Assembly (NCBI GenBank): GCA_016784625.1
Contig: JADHUF010000033.1
Coordinates: 1 to 10,623, forward strand
DNA length: 10,623 nucleotides
Source of the DNA: Candidatus Nitrosopumilus sp.
GTDB lineage: Archaea; Thermoproteota; Nitrososphaeria; Nitrososphaerales; Nitrosopumilaceae
Direction: 5' to 3'
In this document: positions 1 to 4,629 of the stretch, piece after piece
Numbering within the stretch: position 1 is the first letter of the stretch
Layout: every line of letters starts with the position of its first letter
Program-made: the position numbers and the translations under genes
The notes under the pieces: model-generated
Databases searched by the model: none
Told to the model about the DNA's origin: nothing
Seen by the model: only the letters and a program-made list of their open reading frames with translations

Positions 1-101
1 TATTCAACAATTCTACATGGCTCTCCACTAGGCTGATCAGAGTGAGGCAACAGAATGTATGAACCAATTTTCAAAGAACCAAGATCAGATGGTTTACTCA
101 T
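1..101 (-). CDS. Translation initiation factor 5A (aIF5A), N-terminal part, cut by window edge
   Basis: The first 33 codons, read leftward from the ATG at 101, give MSKPSDLGSLKIGSYILLPH followed by a stretch ending GEPCRIVE. The DLGSLKxGSYI...GEPCRIVE pattern is the start of archaeal IF5A, the homologue of eukaryotic eIF5A, which binds the ribosome and helps peptide-bond formation at difficult sequences. The wording is close to what I remember of Nitrosopumilus-type aIF5A, which places the host among the Nitrososphaerota. The rest of the protein, including the hypusinated lysine loop, lies outside the window. The gene is a chromosomal housekeeping gene transcribed away from everything to its right. 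A TATA-like box lies about 24 nt upstream of the ATG, so the message is probably leaderless and the neighbouring DNA has not disrupted its promoter. Confidence 0.88.
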   Translation of the reverse strand, partial: MSKPSDLGSLKIGSYILLPHSDQPSGEPCRIVE

Positions 102-120
102 GAAAAACAGTTTTTGGTCG

Positions 121-129
121 AATATTTAA
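121..129 (-). promoter_or_regulatory. TATA box of aIF5A
   Basis: On the minus strand the box reads TTAAATATT, centred about 24 nt before the ATG at 101. That predicts transcription starting at or next to the start codon. Nearly the same box (TTAAATATC) sits at the same distance before the gene at 3820-4203, which supports both calls. Confidence 0.6.
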
Positions 130-271
130 CATTTACACATGCAAAGCGAGTAGAAAATGAATTAAGGAAATATAGATTATTATGGAAAATTTATCCTATA
201 TCTGTCCTGTAAATCCTAATTAATCATATTTTAGATATTTGTAATGATTTATGGATTAAACTGAGTGGGCA

Positions 272-279
272 CTATATTA
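272..279 (+). promoter_or_regulatory. TATA box of the left (+) operon
   Basis: The box reads CTATATTA, centred about 27 nt before the GTG at 303. The spacing predicts a leaderless transcript beginning at that GTG. It is the main reason to accept the 33-codon ORF there as the first gene of the operon. The 170 bp between the aIF5A start and this box hold no ORF, tRNA or clear repeat that I can see. Confidence 0.5.
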
Positions 280-302
280 GCACAGATCTTTCATTGTAGT
301 TT

Positions 303-404
303 GTGAGTTCATTACATGATAGTTTGTTTTGTGGAAATTGTGGATGCCATAAATCACTTCATGATAGAAGTGGATGTTTGAATTGTGGCAGGTATTGCAA
401 ATGA
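303..404 (+). CDS. 33-residue zinc-binding microprotein, leaderless GTG start
   Basis: This small ORF begins VSSLHDSLFC and continues with CGNCGCHKSLHD...CLNCGRYCK. Cysteines lie at 10, 13, 15, 25, 28 and 32, and histidines at 16 and 20, enough for one or two zinc sites. An in-frame stop (297-299) lies two codons before the GTG, and a TATA-like box sits at leaderless spacing. The stop codon overlaps the next gene's ATG as ATGA (401-404), the usual sign of coupled translation. The Cys/His layout C-x-C-H-x8-C-x2-C recurs in the microprotein at 6701-6802 and, with a slightly longer spacer, in the 74-residue protein at 3552-3776. No known family is recognised. A nucleic-acid-binding role is inference. 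Confidence 0.6.
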   Translation: MSSLHDSLFCGNCGCHKSLHDRSGCLNCGRYCK

Positions 405-676
405 GTTTAGAGATTCCACCAGGTATTTCAGAATCAAATGAAGTTGTAGAAACGTTTCATGATTTCTTTGATGCTTTTGAGAACATAGAGGTTGAAGAGA
501 ACAAATCACTAGTTTCAGATTTTTGCAGGGATTGTAATGATGTAACAAAACAGCATATGATACCAATCCAACAAGCAGTAAGATTTAGACATTCTGAAAA
601 TATTCAAATTAAAAAATTGTTTTGTACATCCTGTAAAAAAATACAATATTACTATGATGGAATCAATTTCTGGTGA
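401..676 (+). CDS. Zinc-ribbon protein, 91 residues, function unknown
   Basis: I chose the ATG at 401 over an in-frame ATG at 374 because it overlaps the stop of the upstream microprotein gene (ATGA) and has GG-rich bases 8-14 nt before it. The protein has an acidic N-terminal half, with many Glu/Asp over residues 10-40. A two-knuckle zinc ribbon follows: CRDC at 42-45 and CTSC at 75-78, ending in an aromatic YYYDGINFW tail. The pairs are 29 residues apart, typical of small archaeal zinc ribbons that bind DNA, RNA or protein. It is second in a four-gene unit that ends with a HerA-like ATPase, and the next start is only 5 nt beyond its stop. No specific family is recognised. Confidence 0.75.
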   Translation: MSLEIPPGISESNEVVETFHDFFDAFENIEVEENKSLVSDFCRDCNDVTKQHMIPIQQAVRFRHSENIQIKKLFCTSCKKIQYYYDGINFW

Positions 677-681
677 TTTGA

Positions 682-1440
682 GTGGCAGATAAACAACCAA
701 GATCGGTCTATACCCATCCAATGGAAGTTGCAGATCAGATATTTGCTAAACTTGGAATAATTGAGGGATTTTTAGATTTCTCACATAGATTTCAGTTTGC
801 AGAAAACCTGATTGATTGTATTAGCATCATTAAAAATTGTGAAAACCAGGGAATGATGGTTAATCAGTTCTCACATAAACCAATTCAAACAAAATTGAAT
901 GATGAAATGGTAGATAAATTAAATCAAATTTGGTTCCAGGGGGGATACCTTAGGACCACTTACGCAATTCAAAGAGATAACAAGTATGTGGTAAATGAAG
1001 AATATCTTTTTGAATATCCAGATGAAATTGATCATGATACTGAAACAATAGAACAACTACCACCACTACTTGGCATGAAACCAAAAGATGAAATTTCCAG
1101 TGAAACACCACTGAAAAGAATTGGTGTTGCAGTGCCAGAATGTATAGCATATGCAAATGAAGATCCCACATGGCTTACTGAATCTGCAAAACTAAAGTAT
1201 GAAAAGAATGGTAACTTCTACCCATATTTTGAAACTGTAGGTGACATTCTGAATTCAGAACATTATACAAAAGATGTACCATTAAACTACTATGATAATA
1301 CAACAACAACTCTTTTTAGAACTTGGAAACATTTTGGTGATCCAATTAGAGTGATGTGTTGGAAAATTGCTAGAGAGTTGAAAACACCTGAACTTGTAAT
1401 TGTTTCTGAAAAGAAAAAACTTTCGGTAGGTAATTTGTAA
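682..1440 (+). CDS. Hypothetical protein, 252 residues, co-operonic with the ATPase
   Basis: The GTG at 682 directly follows an in-frame TGA (679-681), so it is the earliest possible start. The product is soluble: no signal peptide, membrane segment or P-loop is visible. It is rich in aromatic residues and has an acidic middle (EYPDEIDHDTETIEQLPPLL, residues 111-130). I recognise no catalytic motif or family. The stop at 1440 is one base from the ATG of the FtsK/HerA-like ATPase, so the two proteins are made from the same message and probably act together. It could be an adaptor, a nuclease-like partner or a structural protein, but nothing in the sequence decides between these. Alternative starts downstream are possible, because the region before the GTG has no convincing ribosome-binding site. 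Confidence 0.8.
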   Translation: MADKQPRSVYTHPMEVADQIFAKLGIIEGFLDFSHRFQFAENLIDCISIIKNCENQGMMVNQFSHKPIQTKLNDEMVDKLNQIWFQGGYLRTTYAIQRDNKYVVNEEYLFEYPDEIDHDTETIEQLPPLLGMKPKDEISSETPLKRIGVAVPECIAYANEDPTWLTESAKLKYEKNGNFYPYFETVGDILNSEHYTKDVPLNYYDNTTTTLFRTWKHFGDPIRVMCWKIARELKTPELVIVSEKKKLSVGNL

Positions 1441-1441
1441 A

Positions 1442-3169
1442 ATGCCATTTCCAAGTAGAAAACCACAAAAACTTGCATCAACATCATTGTTAAATTATGA
1501 AGAACCACAAATTATTTTCTACACTGGAATGAGAGGTAGTGGTAAAGGTGTTGCAGTTGATAAATCTGCAGAAGATCTTTACAGAGAGGGAATCAACATT
1601 TGGCATTTATGGGGTGCTCGTTCTTTTGAAAATCTCTATTGGGCCATCAACAAGAATTGTGGTGCTAAACACGATAACTTCAAGAAAGTGATTATGTGTT
1701 TCTTTGATAGAAAACAACGTGAATTGAATATTGATTCAGTCGATATTGGATTGAACCCAGATGAATTAAAACAATGTTTGTTGGATATGGAATTAGAGAA
1801 ACTAATCAAGATACTCACTGGCGATAATCAAATTAGAATATTGGATAAAGCAGGTGATTTTGTCAATGGTGAATTGTTGTATTGTAAGTGTAAAAGAGCA
1901 TATCCAATAACCTGGATGGTTCCAGAGTACATTGAAGTAAACCAGGAATCATTGGATAAATTCAATGCAGTTTATTGGAAAGATTGGCGTGAATACAATC
2001 AAGCGTATAATGATGGGCATGTGAAACCATACATTTCACCCTGGGATGATGTTGATGTTACTAAGATGGTGAAACCAAATACCTTGGTAAAACCACTAAT
2101 CCAGGTACGCCACATAACACCTGCAACTACTGCATTGAGAAAAGAAACCTTTAGAGAGCAATTCACAAAGATTGTGTTGGAGGCCAGAGAACAACATAGA
2201 GTTGTAGTGATGAATCCAACTATCTTTGAGGGTACATTAGACAAATTCCAAACTATTGAAGAGGTATTCCGAATGTTACCCTGGTTGATGAACGTATCTG
2301 GTTATTTCACTGAACTGAGTGAATCTGATGTTGGTAAACCAAAAAAATATTGGAATAAGAAACAGAAATCATGGCACAAGGTAGCAATAGTTTGTAATGA
2401 ATTAAGGTCCATTGTGCCATCCAGTAGGCTATCAGGTGAAGCATCTGCAGGTAAATCAAAGAAAGCAATCTTCGATATTGTACCAGAAATGAGGCACATG
2501 AAGTGTTGGTTTCTAGGTGACTATCAGAATCCAGATGATTTGTATTCGGGTGTAAAACACCAGAGTAATGCCATTGTATTGAAAAATGCATCTAGGAATC
2601 TTGTTGGTGAAGATATGACATGGATATTTGATAGTATAGAGAAACGTAGGTTGTCTATAACAAAAAAGTTCTATCCAGATGCAGAACTAAAAACAATGTA
2701 CTGGCATGAAAGAGATCCAGAGTTTAAGGCATATCTTGATGATATAATACCAAGAGTAGATGATTTACCAAAGAACCAGGGGTATGTAACATATCCTAAT
2801 AGGGAATTCAAGAAAGAGAAATTTGAATTACCTACATTTCATCATAAGAGTTCATTAGAAGATTTTAGAAAAGATACTGGCATCACATGGACCATCAATA
2901 AGGAAATGAAACCAAAAGTGGATACTGCAACTGCAGGTGAAAAACGTAATGCAGGTAAAGAATTGAAAGAGATTAAACAAAAGGTAATGGTAATGATGGA
3001 TGAAAAGAGAAAAGATGGTTTATCCTGGAAACAAATACACATTGAGGTAATGGGTATGCAAGATAAAGGTGAGATACCAGATCTAGGTTATGCAAATAGG
3101 ACACCTAAACAACTGAATGATTCGTATAACAATTGGAAATCAAAACAAACAGTTGCAGATGCATCATAA
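1442..3169 (+). CDS. FtsK/HerA-superfamily P-loop ATPase (DNA translocation or packaging type)
   Basis: This 575-residue protein has a Walker A loop GMRGSGKG at 29-36 right after a hydrophobic strand (IIFYTG). A Walker B-like strand VAIVCNE ends at Glu320. The segment FLGDYQNPDDLY at 357-368 follows, fitting the downstream Gln-containing strand seen in HerA, FtsK, TraG and A32-type ATPases, and then a strand NAIVLKNASRN. This order is characteristic of the FtsK-HerA superfamily, which moves DNA through membranes, into virions or along chromosomes. About 280 residues separate Walker A from Walker B, a long insert containing CKC at 148-150 and many aromatics. The C-terminal 70 residues are highly charged and include GLSWKQIHIEV, a possible DNA-binding helix-turn-helix. 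There is no membrane segment, which fits packaging or HerA-type use better than a conjugative coupling protein. Last gene of the + operon. Confidence 0.8.
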   Translation: MPFPSRKPQKLASTSLLNYEEPQIIFYTGMRGSGKGVAVDKSAEDLYREGINIWHLWGARSFENLYWAINKNCGAKHDNFKKVIMCFFDRKQRELNIDSVDIGLNPDELKQCLLDMELEKLIKILTGDNQIRILDKAGDFVNGELLYCKCKRAYPITWMVPEYIEVNQESLDKFNAVYWKDWREYNQAYNDGHVKPYISPWDDVDVTKMVKPNTLVKPLIQVRHITPATTALRKETFREQFTKIVLEAREQHRVVVMNPTIFEGTLDKFQTIEEVFRMLPWLMNVSGYFTELSESDVGKPKKYWNKKQKSWHKVAIVCNELRSIVPSSRLSGEASAGKSKKAIFDIVPEMRHMKCWFLGDYQNPDDLYSGVKHQSNAIVLKNASRNLVGEDMTWIFDSIEKRRLSITKKFYPDAELKTMYWHERDPEFKAYLDDIIPRVDDLPKNQGYVTYPNREFKKEKFELPTFHHKSSLEDFRKDTGITWTINKEMKPKVDTATAGEKRNAGKELKEIKQKVMVMMDEKRKDGLSWKQIHIEVMGMQDKGEIPDLGYANRTPKQLNDSYNNWKSKQTVADAS

Positions 3170-3183
3170 TAGATATTCATTGT

Positions 3184-3244
3184 ATCAAATAATAATTCAT
3201 TATAGAATATTTGATTAGATTAACCATAATGATAATTCATTATG
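3184..3244. repeat. AT-rich palindromes and a direct repeat behind the ATPase gene
   Basis: Three elements overlap. An inverted repeat ATCAAATA (3184-3191) / TATTTGAT (3208-3215) has a 16-nt loop. A second inverted repeat CATAATGA (3225-3232) / TCATTATG (3237-3244) has a 4-nt loop. The 12-mer ATAATTCATTAT is repeated directly at 3192-3203 and 3232-3243, exactly 40 bp apart. The stretch begins 15 nt after the ATPase stop, so it may serve as a 3' end or stability structure. The 40-bp periodicity (about four helical turns) would also suit a protein-binding site. AT-rich DNA produces some such repeats by chance. Confidence 0.5.
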
Positions 3245-3551
3245 ATTGATTTTGGTGTAAAACATCAGAATCTAGGCATGAATTGAACCAAGGATGCTAG
3301 AATAATGCCATTATAATCAGAATTAAACAAGAAAAACCATGCCTGATTCTTTTCTGAAATTCTTTTTTCGTAAATTTTCCTATAGGGATATGTGTCAGAA
3401 TATCCGAACAGATTTTGTGAGAGGTTTTTGAATTTCTCTACCTAATTTCTTAAAGCCTTAGTACATTTTTTAGCGATACGTAGCGTGAGGCACACGAGAA
3501 ATCATCTATAATGAATTTTTGTTAGAGTTAAAATCAAATTGTATTACTCAG
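3245..3551. other. Gene-poor region between convergent genes
   Basis: This region lies between the + operon and the minus-strand gene at 3552. The only items I can point to are a doubtful 30-codon ORF (3339-3431) and a small hairpin GGATAT/ATATCC (3386-3391 with 3400-3405). There are also pyrimidine-rich tracts near 3350-3380 that could end transcription, and a GC-richer patch at 3472-3500 (AGCGATACGTAGCGTGAGGC) unlike its surroundings. I see no tRNA, rRNA, CRISPR or clear attachment site. Confidence 0.5.
3339..3431 (+). CDS. Doubtful 30-residue ORF with TATA at leaderless spacing
   Basis: The ORF begins MPDSFLKFFFRKFSYRDMCQ and ends DFVRGF. It is basic and rich in phenylalanine. A TATA-like TTATAAT at 3311-3317 is centred 25 nt before the ATG, the same spacing as the better-supported leaderless genes here. 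Against it: no family, no conserved zinc pattern, no overlap with a neighbour, and AT-rich DNA gives such boxes easily. The stretch might instead be untranslated RNA. Confidence 0.2.
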   Translation: MPDSFLKFFFRKFSYRDMCQNIRTDFVRGF

Positions 3552-3776
3552 TCAACCAGATTCGTTGCTCATCAAATGTGGTGGACTGTTTAGATCTTCT
3601 GTAATACCTCTGTTGTTCAGGTATTTGGCATGGCAATCAATACACATCATGGGTTTATCATCACAGCACATATGGCAATTACATTCCCACATTCCATGAC
3701 ACATCATACAGTAATGAACATCAATGTTAGAATTGATTCCTAATGATGTCTTTGCTTTTTTAATATCAAATGACAT
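3552..3776 (-). CDS. Cys/His-rich zinc-binding protein, 74 residues
   Basis: A helical N-terminus (residues 1-20) is followed by a dense metal-binding block from residue 21 to 49: HYCMMCHGMWECNC, then HMCC and MMCIDCH. It has eight cysteines (23, 26, 32, 34, 37, 38, 45, 48) and four histidines (21, 27, 35, 49), enough for two zinc ions. Within it, C-x-C-H-x9-C-x2-C matches the layout of the microproteins at 303-404 and 6701-6802. The C-terminal 25 residues look disordered. The ATG at 3776 has a TATA-like box about 25 nt upstream, so it has its own leaderless transcript. No haem-type CxxCH motif occurs in the exported context expected of a cytochrome: there is no signal peptide, and CIDCH is the only match. 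Zinc binding is therefore the better reading. Confidence 0.75.
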   Translation of the reverse strand: MSFDIKKAKTSLGINSNIDVHYCMMCHGMWECNCHMCCDDKPMMCIDCHAKYLNNRGITEDLNSPPHLMSNESG

Positions 3777-3797
3777 GATAATATTGTGATTGTTTTG

Positions 3798-3805
3798 ATA
3801 TATTA
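3798..3805 (-). promoter_or_regulatory. TATA box of the 74-residue zinc protein
   Basis: Read on the minus strand the box is TAATATAT, centred about 25 nt before the ATG at 3776. It lies in the 43-bp gap behind the upstream membrane-protein gene, so the two genes need not share a transcript. Confidence 0.5.
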
Positions 3806-3819
3806 GAATTGGTTTAAGG

Positions 3820-4203
3820 TTATGGGGGTTGAATAAGATTGCAACTAATTTCTAAATCACCAATGTTTAGTTTCTTCTTTTGAGCAATTGTTAGAACATC
3901 TAAAACAATTTGATATTCTGAATCAATAATGGATTCACCTAACAATACTTTATGAAGAATATTTTTTGCTTTGAGTTGGTCCCAAGTTTCATCAGGTAAA
4001 GCATCCATAAACGCCTGATCAAGATTATTACGAATTGTACTGTCAAGGCCACATAGTTCTGCCATACTATGATTGATTGTTGATTGGTTATTGGAATAAG
4101 CAGAAGCCAATGCCATGATGATTATAATTCCTAATACAATTGCAAAGATAGCATAAGTTGCTTTACCTGCAGTTTCAAATATTTCTGTAAAGGGATTTCC
4201 CAC
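3820..4203 (-). CDS. Single-pass membrane protein, 127 residues, function unknown
   Basis: A GTG at 4201-4203 starts the frame (GNPFTEIFETAGKATY). One strong hydrophobic helix spans residues 16-36 (ATYAIFAIVLGIIIIMALAS), followed by a soluble, mostly helical domain of about 90 residues (TIRNNLDQAFMDALPDETW, then ILHKVLLGESIIDSEYQIVL). The short N-terminal part with one acidic patch suggests a signal anchor, though orientation is uncertain. It has two cysteines (residues 51 and 121 by my count) and no catalytic motif. The box TTAAATATC about 24 nt upstream supports the GTG start and a leaderless mRNA. It lies between the putative origin and the zinc protein, so it could be a membrane anchor for the replicon or, if the element is viral, an envelope protein. 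Neither can be shown from sequence. Confidence 0.75.
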   Translation of the reverse strand: MGNPFTEIFETAGKATYAIFAIVLGIIIIMALASAYSNNQSTINHSMAELCGLDSTIRNNLDQAFMDALPDETWDQLKAKNILHKVLLGESIIDSEYQIVLDVLTIAQKKKLNIGDLEISCNLIQPP

Positions 4204-4222
4204 AACAAAATAAACTGATTGA

Positions 4223-4231
4223 GATATTTAA
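4223..4231 (-). promoter_or_regulatory. TATA box of the 127-residue membrane protein
   Basis: The minus strand reads TTAAATATC, centred about 24 nt before the GTG at 4203. It differs by one base from the aIF5A box at 121-129 and has the same spacing. It supports the GTG start. Confidence 0.6.
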
Positions 4232-4281
4232 CATAAAACTATGAATGATTTCAATTATTTTTTTATTTCCATATTCTGTAA

Positions 4282-4629
4282 AATTAAAGTACAATAGTAC
4301 AGTAGGCGTGACTTAGGCGTGTGTACGGTCTCTGTACGCTAACACCGTACAGAGAGATGCACTTTGTGTACATTTCAAGAAGTTTCCGATTGTTAAACAG
4401 GAAATTAAAGTACACTAGGCACAAGTGAGTACACTGGACTGTACTCTCTGTACTATTGTACTTTAATTCTGCCAATAAACAAAATTTTTTTTTTGGTGAT
4501 TTCACGCCTAGATAATTCAAAGTTTCAATGTTTTTGAAATTTTTATTTTTCACTCAGGCACAAATCTCTGTACTTAAAAAATTAAAGTACAGAGGGCGTA
4601 CACTAGGCACGAATTAAAGTACAGAGATT
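4282..4629. repeat. GTAC-based iteron cluster, candidate replication origin
   Basis: Several repeat types interleave. AATTAAAGTAC occurs five times: + at 4282, 4403, 4580 and 4612, and - at 4458-4468. GTACAGAG occurs six times: + at 4347, 4587 and 4619, and - at 4330-4337, 4446-4453 and 4566-4573. GTACACTAGGCAC occurs at 4410-4422 and 4598-4610. TAGGCGTG occurs at 4303-4310, 4314-4321 and inverted at 4503-4510. A perfect 21-bp inverted repeat pairs 4282-4302 with 4448-4468, and a 10-bp hairpin pairs 4329-4338 with 4346-4355. The two outer clusters flank an AT-rich spacer (4469-4555) with a run of ten T (4485-4494), suited to duplex opening. The last repeat touches the stop codon of the PrimPol-helicase gene. 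Origins carrying iterons beside the initiator gene are common in plasmids. The origin role itself is inferred. Confidence 0.8.

Noticed and set aside
102..271. Search for a tRNA gene or attachment site between aIF5A and the first element gene
   Set aside because: No cloverleaf, T-arm consensus or repeat matching elsewhere in the window was found.
243..306. Two tiny + strand ORFs (6 and 13 codons) before the GTG at 303, the second overlapping it
   Set aside because: They lie upstream of or across the TATA box that predicts a leaderless transcript starting at 303, so they would not be transcribed with the operon.
374..400. Earlier in-frame ATG (374) for the 91-residue zinc-ribbon protein
   Set aside because: It would overlap the upstream zinc microprotein by 31 nt. 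The ATG at 401 forms an ATGA overlap and has a GG-rich upstream stretch.
2540..3320. Similarity between the ATPase gene near 2549-2580 (GGTGTAAAACACCAG, TAATGCCATT) and the non-coding stretch 3252-3315
   Set aside because: Two short collinear matches separated by a 32-nt insert could be a decayed duplicate, but 10-11-base matches are expected by chance in AT-rich DNA of this size and the flanks do not align.
4523..4550. Hairpin TTTCAA/TTGAAA followed by a T-rich run, like a terminator on the + strand
   Set aside because: No + strand gene lies upstream to be terminated. The AT-rich stretch fits better as part of the putative origin spacer.
4284..4553. Open minus-strand frame of 89 codons across the repeat region
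   Set aside because: It runs through the GTAC repeats and inverted repeats, its protein has no family character, and the repeat structure explains the sequence better as non-coding.
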